Part shown: positions 42,638-51,145 of the stretch, piece by piece
Layout: each line of letters starts with the position of its first letter
Position numbering within the stretch: position 1 is the stretch's first letter
Source of the DNA: Streptomyces sp. NBC_01241
GTDB taxonomy: Bacteria > Actinomycetota > Actinomycetes > Streptomycetales > Streptomycetaceae
Length of the DNA stretch: 64,000 nt
Direction of reading: 5' to 3'
Assembly (NCBI RefSeq): GCF_041435435.1
Contig: NZ_CP108494.1
Location: 8,466,501 to 8,530,500, forward strand
Made by a program: the position numbers and the translations under genes
The notes under the pieces: generated by a model
The model's database searches: none
What the model saw: the letters and a program-made list of their open reading frames with translations, nothing else
Told to the model about the DNA's origin: nothing

Positions 42638-45600
42638 CTACAGGTTCCGCACCCGGATGTTGCGGAACTCGATCAGGTCGGTGTTGCTGTGGTTCTGCAG
42701 TCCCAGGTACCCGCTGAGGAACTGACGCAGGTCCGTGGGCGGGTCACCGGCACGGGACGAGTTCTTGCCGGGTGTGTTGTCGAACTCGTTGATCACCACG
42801 CCGTTGCGGATGATCGTGTAATGCTGTCCGACCGCGCGCACCTCGTAGTCGTTCCACTGGCCCTTCGGGGTCACCCCCGCCTTGTCCAGGCCCACCGGCT
42901 TGAAGTTGTACACCGAGCCGGTCTTCTGGACCTCGCCCGTGGCCCCGTCGTAGATCTGGATCTCCTGGCCGCAGTAGATCGCGACCCACTCGGGGGCGGT
43001 GCGAGCCGAGCCGACTGTCCCGCAACTGCCGGCCGGGCGGTCGGCCAGCGGCGTCCTCGGGTCCGGGAACCGGGTGAAGACCCCGCTGTTGGCGTTGCTG
43101 GTGCCCGGAGCCACGTCCCGGAACTGGAGCCTGACCGAGAAGTCCTTCAGCTCCTGCTTGGCGTACCACAGCATGCCCATGCCGCCGGAGCTGCGCATGG
43201 TGCCGTCCGGCAGGAGTGAGAACTTCCCGGCGCCGGCCTGCCGCCAGTCGGCCAGGCTGGCCGCGGTCCCGTCGAAGATGGGCTTGTACCCGGCGGCCTT
43301 GCCGATCTCGCTCTGAGCCGCCGCCTTGCTGATCGCCGACGACTCGCGGTTGTCGAGGACATCCTCCTTGCGAAGGTTATTGACGACGGCGTTGACGTGA
43401 CTGACGAACTCTCCGTGGTTCGACCAGGATGCCTCGTCGTCGATCAGGTCGTTGACCGTGCAGCCGCCGCCTGCGCGGTGGTTGGCCACGCCGGTGTCGG
43501 TGTCGAGCAGCTTGACGGTCGGACGGGCGTCGGGCGCGGGGCAGCCGGCCTTGGCGTCGAACGTCGCGGTGGCCTTCTCGCCGTCGGCGTAGGTGACCGT
43601 CAGCTTCGCGTGGTGCGTGCCGTAGTCGGCGTAGGTGTGCGTGGGGCTGGCCTCGTGCGACGACTCACTGCCGTCACCGAAGTCCCACTCCCAGGCCACA
43701 CCGCCGGTCTTGGCGCTGGAGAACGCCACCGTCTTCGGCTTGCTCTGGGCGACCACCCGTGCTCCGGCGTCCTGCGGCTTCGGGGTGGCCGGGCCACCCT
43801 GGTAGCTGATGCGGATGAGCTTCTGGTTGGAGTGCAGGCTGAAGAAGCCGCCCGCGTAGTCGAGCATGTACAGCGCACCGTCGGGACCGAACTTGGCGTC
43901 CATCCAGCTCTGCAGCTGGGTGCTGCCGCTGCCGGGCGCGATGATGCTGCGCAGGTCCTCGCCGAAGGCCGGCGCACCCTGGTCCTTGACGTGGTCCGGG
44001 TCGACGGTCACCGCGACCCGGTTGTTGGCGTTGGACTCGTCACCGATGAACCACTTGTCCTCCCAGTACGCCGGCCAGGCGACACCGCTCTTGGTGTCCA
44101 CCTGGGAGCGGTGGTAGGTCGGACCGGACATGATGGCCTGGCCGCCGCCCTTGAGGTACGGCTGGGTGTAGGTGGCCTCGCTGTCGATGTAGCTCGGGAC
44201 ACCACTGCCGTCGGCCCGCTTGGGGAAGACCGGGCCGCCGCCCTGGGGCGAGTACCAGATCATGTTGTCGCGGGCCGGCGGGATGTCCACCAGGCCGGTG
44301 TTGCGCGGCGACTCGTTCTTGAGGTGGTCGCAGTCGTACCAGCCGGTGAGGACACTGGCGTCGGTGTTGCTGCGGTCGCGGTACGGCTGCCGGTTGCCCA
44401 TGCAGTACGGCCAGCCCTGGTTGCCCGCGGAGGTGATGACCGTGGCCGTCTCGTACTTGGCCGGGCCCAGCTCCGGGTTGGAGGCTCCCGCGTCCGGCCC
44501 GACCCAGCCGGCATTCAGCCAGTTGTGCACCGGGTCGACGGAGAGCCGTGCGATGTTGCGGACACCCATCACGTAGATCTCGGGGCGGGTCTTGGCCGTG
44601 CCCGGCGGGAAGAGGTTGCCCTTGGGGATGGTGTAGGTGCCGTCGGCGTCGGGGTGGATACGGATGATCTTGCCGTTGAGGTCGTTGGTGTTGCCGGCGG
44701 TGCGGCGGGCGTCCTGGAAGGAGACACCCTTGTAGTCCTGGGTCCAGTTGTTCCCGGAGTAGCCGCTGGAGCCGCCGGAGGAGTTGCTGTCGCCGGAGCC
44801 GATGTAGAGGTTGCCGTCCTTGTCGAAGGACATGCCGCCACCGGCGTGGCAGCAGCTGTGGATCTGGGTGTCCCAGTGCAGCAGGTCCTTACGGGTGCCC
44901 TGGTCGATGGACTCGGACGCGAAGTCGTAGGTCAGCCGGGAGACCGTCCGCTGGCCGATCCGCTTGTCGCGGTCGATCGACTCGTGCGGCATCCAGTAGA
45001 TGTAGATCCACCCGTTCTTCTCGAACTTCGGGTCGAGGGTGATGCCGACCAGGCCTTCCTCGTTCTTGACCAGCTCGTCACCGCTGCCCCGGTTGCCCAT
45101 CACATCGAGTGTGGTGAGCAGCTTGACCTTCTTGGTCTTGGGGTCCCACTGATGGATGGTGCCGCAGCCCAGGCCGACCTTGGGGTTGTTCCAGTCGGCG
45201 ATCGGGCCGGACGGGCAGGCGGCCTTGCCGATGTAGAAGGCCTTGCCGTCGGGGCCCATGGTGAGACCGTGCGGCTCACCGATCTGGTCGAGCTTCCCCG
45301 CCTGGTTCTGGTCGGTCAGCCGCTCGGTCTTGTAGTTGGACGCGATGGTCGCCTGGCAGTCGCCGCGGACCATGCCGGTGGTCCACTGGATGGCGCCGAG
45401 GAGGTGGCTCTGGAACTTCGTGTCGGTGGTGTAGCTCTCCTCGGTGCGGCCCATGCCGGTGTAGAAGGACCGACCGCCGTCGTAGTCGCGGCACCACGAG
45501 ATCGGGTGGAACGGGCCGTTGGCGCTGATTCCCGGCTTGTACTTCCACTCCTCGACCTGGGCAACGGTGTGGACCTTGCCGATCGGGTTGGGGTCCCAGT

Positions 45601-46681
45601 TGATCCATTGGTCCGAGCGGGTCCAGTTGAGCGGCAGGCCCTTGTTGGCCGGGTGCTGGCGGTCCGTCACGTCGACGACGGCCTGCTGAATCTTGGAATC
45701 CTGCGGAGGCGTCGGGTTGGCGTTGAAGAGCCGCAGCTCGGCCAGCTGAATCAGGGGCTCACCGCTGTTCGCGGTGATCTCCAACCGGTAGTGCTGGTAG
45801 GCCTGCTTGTTGGTGAACTGGAACTGCCTGGTCTGGAATCGCGACGGGAAGGTCTCGCCGGTCCGGGTATCCAGGGTCGTCCAGCTCTCACCGTCCTGCG
45901 AGCCCTGCAGCTTCCAGTCCTTCGGGTCCCGTCCCGGATAGTCGTTGGCTGAGGTCAACGCGTAGTTGACCACCGCGGCGGGCTTGTCCAGCTTCATGGT
46001 GACCCAGCCGGTCGGCGCATGGGCCAGCCACTTGGTGTCGTTCTTGCCGTCGAACAGCTTGTCCTTGGTTTCGTTCGGCGGGTTCTCCGAGTTGACCGCG
46101 CTCTCGACGACCTTCTCGGGGTCGGGGAGGCCCAGGGCCGGGCGGGTACCGATCAGCCCGGTGAACCAGGAGGAGTCGGACTGGGCCCTGGCGGCGTCGT
46201 GGACGCCGACGAAGCCGCCTCCGTTGTTGATGTACGACTGGAACGCGGCTTCCTGCTCGGCGTTGAGCGTCACGCCGTCGGCCGACAGGAACACCACACC
46301 TCGGTACTTGGCGAGGTCGGCGGTGTTGAACACGCTCGCGTCCTTGGACTCGACGACCTTGAACCCGTTCTTCTCGCCGAGGTTCTCGATCGCCGCCGTG
46401 GCCTTGTTGACCGGGTCGTCCTGCTTGGCGGCCGGTCCGTGGAAGACCAGGACGTTCACCTGGGTTTCGGTGGCGGCGCCCTGGTCCTGGCTGAGGCGTT
46501 CGACGGGCGGCTGCGCCTGTGCCTGCACGGCCGGCAGCGCGGACAGCCCGGCGGTCAGTGCGGCGCTGGACAGCAGAACGACCGCGCGGCGCCAGGGCCA
46601 CGCGTGACGAGAGGTCCGCGCAGGACGCGACGGCGGTGATCCGCTTCGTCTCGACAGGGCGAACCGATCTCTCTTGCCCAT
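42638..46681 (-). CDS. Secreted multidomain protein: ThuA with discoidin-like insert, sugar dehydrogenase, PKD, DUF1080
   Basis: 1,347 residues from ATG 46679-46681, with AAGGAG seven bases upstream; the open frame extends far beyond but only by antisense. A signal peptide (RRAVVLLSSAALTAGLSAL, ending AVQAQA) marks export. Domains: a ThuA glutamine-amidotransferase-like fold (VLVFHGPA; GGGFVGVHDAA; DRQHPANKGLP; WCRDYDGGRSFYTGMG), interrupted at about residues 190-320 by a discoidin-like carbohydrate-binding insert (LFDGKNDTKWLA; NKQAYQHYRLEI); a glucose/sorbosone dehydrogenase propeller (about 440-890: GLVGITLDPKF; HAGGGMSFDKDGNLYIGSGD); a PKD domain (WEWDFGDGSESSHE); a short Cys module near 1060-1130; and a C-terminal DUF1080 (3-keto-disaccharide hydrolase-like) domain. 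It probably binds and oxidises extracellular carbohydrate. Confidence 0.9.
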   Translation of the reverse strand: MGKRDRFALSRRSGSPPSRPARTSRHAWPWRRAVVLLSSAALTAGLSALPAVQAQAQPPVERLSQDQGAATETQVNVLVFHGPAAKQDDPVNKATAAIENLGEKNGFKVVESKDASVFNTADLAKYRGVVFLSADGVTLNAEQEAAFQSYINNGGGFVGVHDAARAQSDSSWFTGLIGTRPALGLPDPEKVVESAVNSENPPNETKDKLFDGKNDTKWLAHAPTGWVTMKLDKPAAVVNYALTSANDYPGRDPKDWKLQGSQDGESWTTLDTRTGETFPSRFQTRQFQFTNKQAYQHYRLEITANSGEPLIQLAELRLFNANPTPPQDSKIQQAVVDVTDRQHPANKGLPLNWTRSDQWINWDPNPIGKVHTVAQVEEWKYKPGISANGPFHPISWCRDYDGGRSFYTGMGRTEESYTTDTKFQSHLLGAIQWTTGMVRGDCQATIASNYKTERLTDQNQAGKLDQIGEPHGLTMGPDGKAFYIGKAACPSGPIADWNNPKVGLGCGTIHQWDPKTKKVKLLTTLDVMGNRGSGDELVKNEEGLVGITLDPKFEKNGWIYIYWMPHESIDRDKRIGQRTVSRLTYDFASESIDQGTRKDLLHWDTQIHSCCHAGGGMSFDKDGNLYIGSGDSNSSGGSSGYSGNNWTQDYKGVSFQDARRTAGNTNDLNGKIIRIHPDADGTYTIPKGNLFPPGTAKTRPEIYVMGVRNIARLSVDPVHNWLNAGWVGPDAGASNPELGPAKYETATVITSAGNQGWPYCMGNRQPYRDRSNTDASVLTGWYDCDHLKNESPRNTGLVDIPPARDNMIWYSPQGGGPVFPKRADGSGVPSYIDSEATYTQPYLKGGGQAIMSGPTYHRSQVDTKSGVAWPAYWEDKWFIGDESNANNRVAVTVDPDHVKDQGAPAFGEDLRSIIAPGSGSTQLQSWMDAKFGPDGALYMLDYAGGFFSLHSNQKLIRISYQGGPATPKPQDAGARVVAQSKPKTVAFSSAKTGGVAWEWDFGDGSESSHEASPTHTYADYGTHHAKLTVTYADGEKATATFDAKAGCPAPDARPTVKLLDTDTGVANHRAGGGCTVNDLIDDEASWSNHGEFVSHVNAVVNNLRKEDVLDNRESSAISKAAAQSEIGKAAGYKPIFDGTAASLADWRQAGAGKFSLLPDGTMRSSGGMGMLWYAKQELKDFSVRLQFRDVAPGTSNANSGVFTRFPDPRTPLADRPAGSCGTVGSARTAPEWVAIYCGQEIQIYDGATGEVQKTGSVYNFKPVGLDKAGVTPKGQWNDYEVRAVGQHYTIIRNGVVINEFDNTPGKNSSRAGDPPTDLRQFLSGYLGLQNHSNTDLIEFRNIRVRNL

Positions 46682-46885
46682 ATTTGCTCCTTGACTCGAT
46701 CCGGAAACGGAAGAGTGATCAGGGGATGGAGCGAGGGCTGCCGCAGGGGCCCCGCCCGGCATGCGCCGGGCGCGACGGCTTTCGGCGGGCGGTAACGCTG
46801 CCCGGGAAGGACGGGGTGCCGGAGCAGGGAGGTCAGGTTCGCCTCCGGTCCTGGCGGGCGAGGACCGACCGGCGGCAGGTTGATA

Positions 46886-46923
46886 CACGCCCGTCAGGCC
46901 GTCAGGCAGACCTGACGGGCGTG
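46886..46923 (-). terminator. Hairpin between the laccase and the ThuA gene
   Basis: A 13-bp perfect stem (46886-46898 with 46911-46923) with a 12-base loop, 43 bases after the laccase stop. It probably ends or attenuates laccase transcription before the ThuA gene on the same strand. Confidence 0.65.
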
Positions 46924-46965
46924 GCTTCGGGGGCGGAGCCCGCATCAGGACCCCGCCGCTGCCTT

Positions 46966-47943
46966 CTAGTGGTGGGGCATGCCGCCGGGGACCGTGCCGT
47001 CGGCCTCGGTCACGAGGAAGACTCCGACCATGCCCATGTCTGCATGGCTTTGGACATGACAGTGGTACATCCAGGCACCTGCGCCGACCCGGGCACCCGC
47101 GATCACCTGGAACCCGAAGGAGTCCCCGGGGCCGACGGTCTTGGTGTCGATGACCGCGCTCACGTCCTGCGGACCCTGCAGGATCCCGGTGCGGTTGTCC
47201 ACCCAGCGGTGCCCGTGCACATGGAAGGTGTGAAAGAACTCCCCGTGGGTGATGACGATGAACTCCACGCGCTCGCCGCGGACGGCTGTGAAGGTGGGTG
47301 CGTCGTGGTGGGCCTTGTTGTTGATCGTCATGTCGTTGAACACGACCGTGAACTGCTTGTCGGGCAGCACGTCGCCCTTGCGGCGTACGATCACGGGTCC
47401 GTACAGGCCCTTCTTGAGGCCGCCCGTGCCGTGTTCGGTCCCCACATTGTGATCGTGATACTGCCAGTAGCCGGCGCTGCCGGCCTCCCACGTCCCGTCG
47501 TGATTCGGTCCCGGGGCGTGGGTGCGCCAGACGTAGGTCCGCTGGCCGCCCGGCTCGACAACGCTGTCATTCATCTTGGTGCCGTCGCTGGCGACGTCGT
47601 AGTCCACGCCGTGCACGTGCAGACTCGCGGCGACGTTCAGGTTGTTGACGACCTTGATGTGCATCGTGTCGCCCTCGGTCAGCTCGATGAGCGGGCCGGG
47701 AATCGACGCCTTACCGGGCTCCAGGCCGTAGCCCATCTCCCCGTTCGGCAGGTTCTCCATGTACAGCGTCAGCTCACGGACGGTGCCCTTGCCGTTTCCT
47801 TGACCGTTTCCTTCACCGGGCTTGTCCTTCGGGGCAGCGGCGGTGGCGCCGAGCACCGTGGGCACGACCGCCGCGGCGGCCGCGCCGGTGGCGAACGCTC
47901 GCCGGGAGAAGAGGCGTCTCGTGCCTGCGCCTGAGTCGGTCAT
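46966..47943 (-). CDS. Two-domain multicopper oxidase (small laccase type)
   Basis: 325 residues from ATG 47941-47943 with GGAGAG upstream. A twin-arginine signal (RRLFSRRAFATG) indicates folded, copper-loaded export. All four copper-binding motifs are present: SLHVHGVDYD, YWQYHDHNVG, FHTFHVHGHRW and WMYHCHVQSHADMGM, giving a type 1 site and the trinuclear cluster of a two-domain laccase, which acts as a trimer. Such enzymes oxidise phenols or other donors with oxygen. It is divergent from a blue-copper protein gene and upstream of the ThuA/dehydrogenase gene, so it may take electrons from that system. Confidence 0.92.
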   Translation of the reverse strand: MTDSGAGTRRLFSRRAFATGAAAAAVVPTVLGATAAAPKDKPGEGNGQGNGKGTVRELTLYMENLPNGEMGYGLEPGKASIPGPLIELTEGDTMHIKVVNNLNVAASLHVHGVDYDVASDGTKMNDSVVEPGGQRTYVWRTHAPGPNHDGTWEAGSAGYWQYHDHNVGTEHGTGGLKKGLYGPVIVRRKGDVLPDKQFTVVFNDMTINNKAHHDAPTFTAVRGERVEFIVITHGEFFHTFHVHGHRWVDNRTGILQGPQDVSAVIDTKTVGPGDSFGFQVIAGARVGAGAWMYHCHVQSHADMGMVGVFLVTEADGTVPGGMPHH

Positions 47944-48611
47944 CGCTCTCCAATCCTCGAAACGCGAAGGTGCCCGAAGGCGTTTCGTGGTCGTGGTGTG
48001 AGCCGCCGTCGACGGCAGCTGTCCCGTCACGGCGGTACGCGGTGGTGCGCCGGGCGTCGGCCCCGCAAGGCAGGCGGGGCGGTCGCCGAACCGAACTCCG
48101 GTGGAGACGGTCCGACTTGGCCGGACCCCGGTGAAGCGGTCCGGCTTGGCTCGATGTGTCGGCTATGGCCGGGATCTGATCGGCTGGGCGAAGGGGATTC
48201 GCCTCGGGACCTGGACACCGTAGCGGGCACGCATCCAGTTTTTCCAGACTCAGGTCAAAGTTGGTTGGATCCTGGTCATAGGTCTTGGCAGATAGTCAAA
48301 AGACCCGCTAACTTCTCACCGTTGCCGCATGGAAAGAGGTTGCGTGGACCCCGCCCTCGGGTTAGCGGTACCAGCGGCCTTGCAGCGACAGGGGCGGATG
48401 CCGCCTGTGCGTGAGTGACGGCGGCCCTCGCCTCCGTAGCGTGCGGGCGATCTACCTAAGCGAGGCACTCGCCCCGTTCCGTCCAGGGCGCCGGTCCGGT
48501 GAGCGGAGTACACGCGTCTCGAACGCGCTCATCCCGGCGGCTGATCGTCCACTCGGCGGGACCGCGAGTCCTGCGCGGTGCCGCACAAGCGAATTCCCGA
48601 AAGGTGCAGCG
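47944..48611. promoter_or_regulatory. Divergent intergenic region between laccase and cupredoxin genes
   Basis: 668 bases without a convincing gene, holding the promoters for both divergent copper-protein genes. The segment 48240-48310 is relatively AT-rich and includes GGTCAAAG and GGTCATAGG, which may be regulator half-sites. No clear operator is defined. Confidence 0.4.
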
Positions 48612-50819
48612 GTGTTCAGAAGACTGCTCCATGCCCAGACGGATCCGCCCCCATCAAGATCCGTGCTACGTGACCGATTCAGCGCGCATCCGGTGTTGAT
48701 GGCGCTGATGGCCGTTGTCTTCACGGCTTTCGCGTTGGCCGTTCCGGCCGCGTACGCGGCGGCGAGTCGCGCGGACGAGACCGCAGCGACCCAGGTGCTC
48801 ACCTGGACGGCCGGCGACGATTACATGAAGTACACGTCAGCCCCCACCACTGCGGTGGCCGGCAAGGCGACCATCGTGTTCGAGAGCAGCGCGGCGACCG
48901 GCAATACGACGGGGTTGACGCACACCCTGACGTTCGACGTCTCGAACCCCGACTACAACAACGACGTCAGCCTCAACATCCTGGCGAGCCCCTTCGACTC
49001 CGAGGGAGGCAAGCACACGGCCGAAGTCACCCTCACACCTGGCGTCTACCACTATTTCTGCGCGATGCCGGGCCACCAGATGATGTCGGGTGAGCTCATC
49101 GTCACCGCTGCGCCCGGCGACGACACCACTGCGCCCGACACGTCGGCGACGGTGTCGGGGACGAAGGACGCCGCCGGGAACTACGTGTCGAGCGCGACGG
49201 TCACGGTGACCGCTTCCGATGCGGAGTCGGGTGTGGCTGGAATTGAGTACTCGCTCGACGGTGCGTCGTACAGGAGTTACACAACTCCTGTTGCTGTCAA
49301 CAGCGTTGGTCAGCACGCGTTGGCCTATCGGGCCACGGACAAGGCGGGTAACACCTCGCCGGTGAAATCGGTGGAGTTCACCGTCGTGGCACCCGAACCG
49401 CCGAAGGACACCACGCCACCCGACACGTCGGCGACGGTGTCGGGGACGAAGGACGCCGCCGGGAACTACGTGTCGAGCGCGACGGTCACGGTGACCGCTT
49501 CCGATGCGGAGTCGGGTGTGGCTGGAATTGAGTACTCGCTCGACGGTGCGTCGTACAGGAGTTACACAACTCCTGTTGCTGTCAACAGCGTTGGTCAGCA
49601 CGCGTTGGCCTATCGGGCCACGGACAAGGCGGGTAACACCTCGCCGGTGAAATCGGTGGAGTTCACCGTCGTGGCACCCGAACCGCCGAAGGACACCACG
49701 CCACCCGACACGTCGGCGACGGTGTCGGGGACGAAGGACGCCGCCGGGAACTACGTGTCGAGCGCGACGGTCACGGTGACCGCTTCCGATGCGGAGTCGG
49801 GTGTGGCTGGAATTGAGTACTCGCTCGACGGTGCGTCGTACAGGAGTTACACGACTCCTGTTGCTGTCAACAGCGTTGGTCAGCACGCGTTGGCCTATCG
49901 GGCCACGGACAAGGCGGGTAACACCTCGCCGGTGAAATCGGTGGAGTTCACCGTCGTGGCACCCGAACCGCCGAAGGACACCACGCCACCCGACACGTCG
50001 GCGACGGTGTCGGGGACGAAGGACGCCGCCGGGAACTACGTGTCGAGCGCGACGGTCACGGTGACCGCTTCCGACGCGGAGTCGGGTGTGGCCGGAATTG
50101 AATACTCGCTCGACGGTGCGTCATACCGCAACTACACGGCGCCCGTTGATGTCAACGCCGTGGGTCGACACGCACTGACCTACCGAGCGACGGACAAGGC
50201 GGGCAACACCTCGTCGGCGCAGTCGGTGGAGTTCACCGTCGTGGCGGCTCCGCCCGAGGACAGGACGCCGCCGCAGGTGTCGGCCTCCGTCTCCGGTACG
50301 AAGAACGACTCCGGTGACTACGTCGGCAGCGCGAAGGTGACGGTGACGGCCTCGGACGCAGAGTCGGGTGTGGCCAGGATCGAGTACTCCCTAGACGGTG
50401 GCCCCTACCTGCAGTACTCCGCCCCGGTGGCGATTGACAGAGCCGGGAGCCACACCTTGCTCTACCGGGCCACCGACAAGGCTGGCAACACGTCCACGCC
50501 GCAGTCGCTGTCCCTCACCGTCGTCGACAGCAAGCCGCCGACCGGCTGTCCTGAAACGGACGACCGCTCCACCGTGTTCACCGGCTCGATCAACACCGGT
50601 GTCCCGAACCGCGTCACGAGCAACGGCTGCACGGTCAACGAGCTGATCGAGGATCACCGGGCCTGGAAGAATCACGGCGCGTTTGTCTCGCACGTCGGGG
50701 AGATCGTCACGACGCTGCGGAAGGAGGGAGTCCTTGACCAGCGGGAGGCCGCCGAGATCAAGAAGGCGGCCGGCCAGTCCGACGTCGGCATGCCGACCCG
50801 CGGTCCCGCCAGCCGCTGA
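48612..50819 (+). CDS. Secreted blue-copper (plastocyanin-like) protein with five Ig-like repeats
   Basis: 735 residues from GTG 48612 (GAAAGG upstream); the upstream extension is not protein-like. A signal peptide (MALMAVVFTAFALAVPAAYA) is followed by a cupredoxin domain with type 1 copper ligands H104, C150, H155 and a Met at 157 or 158 (YHYFCAMPGHQMM). Then come five 95-residue beta-sandwich repeats (SGTKDAAGNYVSSATVTVTA; ESGVAGIEYSLDGASYRSY; YRATDKAGNTS), OmpL47/Ig-like, the first three almost identical in DNA. A C-terminal module (GCTVNELIEDHRAWKNHGAF, VSHVGEIVTTLRKEGVLDQR) matches one in the ThuA protein. The repeats may act as a stalk presenting an electron carrier to the laccase. Confidence 0.88.
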   Translation: MFRRLLHAQTDPPPSRSVLRDRFSAHPVLMALMAVVFTAFALAVPAAYAAASRADETAATQVLTWTAGDDYMKYTSAPTTAVAGKATIVFESSAATGNTTGLTHTLTFDVSNPDYNNDVSLNILASPFDSEGGKHTAEVTLTPGVYHYFCAMPGHQMMSGELIVTAAPGDDTTAPDTSATVSGTKDAAGNYVSSATVTVTASDAESGVAGIEYSLDGASYRSYTTPVAVNSVGQHALAYRATDKAGNTSPVKSVEFTVVAPEPPKDTTPPDTSATVSGTKDAAGNYVSSATVTVTASDAESGVAGIEYSLDGASYRSYTTPVAVNSVGQHALAYRATDKAGNTSPVKSVEFTVVAPEPPKDTTPPDTSATVSGTKDAAGNYVSSATVTVTASDAESGVAGIEYSLDGASYRSYTTPVAVNSVGQHALAYRATDKAGNTSPVKSVEFTVVAPEPPKDTTPPDTSATVSGTKDAAGNYVSSATVTVTASDAESGVAGIEYSLDGASYRNYTAPVDVNAVGRHALTYRATDKAGNTSSAQSVEFTVVAAPPEDRTPPQVSASVSGTKNDSGDYVGSAKVTVTASDAESGVARIEYSLDGGPYLQYSAPVAIDRAGSHTLLYRATDKAGNTSTPQSLSLTVVDSKPPTGCPETDDRSTVFTGSINTGVPNRVTSNGCTVNELIEDHRAWKNHGAFVSHVGEIVTTLRKEGVLDQREAAEIKKAAGQSDVGMPTRGPASR
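49137..50276 (+). repeat. Four tandem 285-bp repeats (plus a divergent fifth)
   Basis: Units start at 49137, 49422, 49707 and 49992, exactly 285 bp apart. Units 1-3 are almost identical, with one ACAACTCCT/ACGACTCCT change; unit 4 diverges in its second half and a fifth, more divergent unit follows. Near-identity at synonymous sites shows recent duplication or ongoing homogenisation. Confidence 0.95.
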
Positions 50820-51145
50820 GTCACGGCCCGGCGGTGACACCACCTGAGCCGTGTGCCTCGGTCGACTGCATCAGCAGTCCGCCGAGGCGACCCGGACAGC
50901 ACACCAGGACCGATGGGGTGGAGAGTTGGACGGCTCCACACCATCGGGCCCGGCTGCCTCCGCAGCAGCCGAGGCGGCAACGAGGCAGTGCTGCGTCGCA
51001 CCGGCTTTGTCCATCAGCTGATGAAAGTCCCGTGAATCGGTGCACGAGTTTCTTTTGCCTTCGACAGCACGGTGCTACGGTCCGGGTGGAAGTCGCACCC
51101 CCAAGCATCGGGCATGCGAACGGTTCTGGCCACGACGGGGGCGGT

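Noticed and set aside
43397..45952. 851-codon open frame on the plus strand
   Set aside because: Antisense of the ThuA/dehydrogenase gene; no recognisable domain.
46682..47491. N-terminal extension of the ThuA protein to 1,617 residues
   Set aside because: The extra part is out-of-frame laccase sequence; the ATG at 46681 has a good ribosome-binding site and opens a signal peptide.
48837..49886. 349-codon minus-strand repeat protein (VLTNAVDSNRS units)
   Set aside because: Antisense of the 285-bp repeats; the sense frame has a signal peptide and copper ligands.
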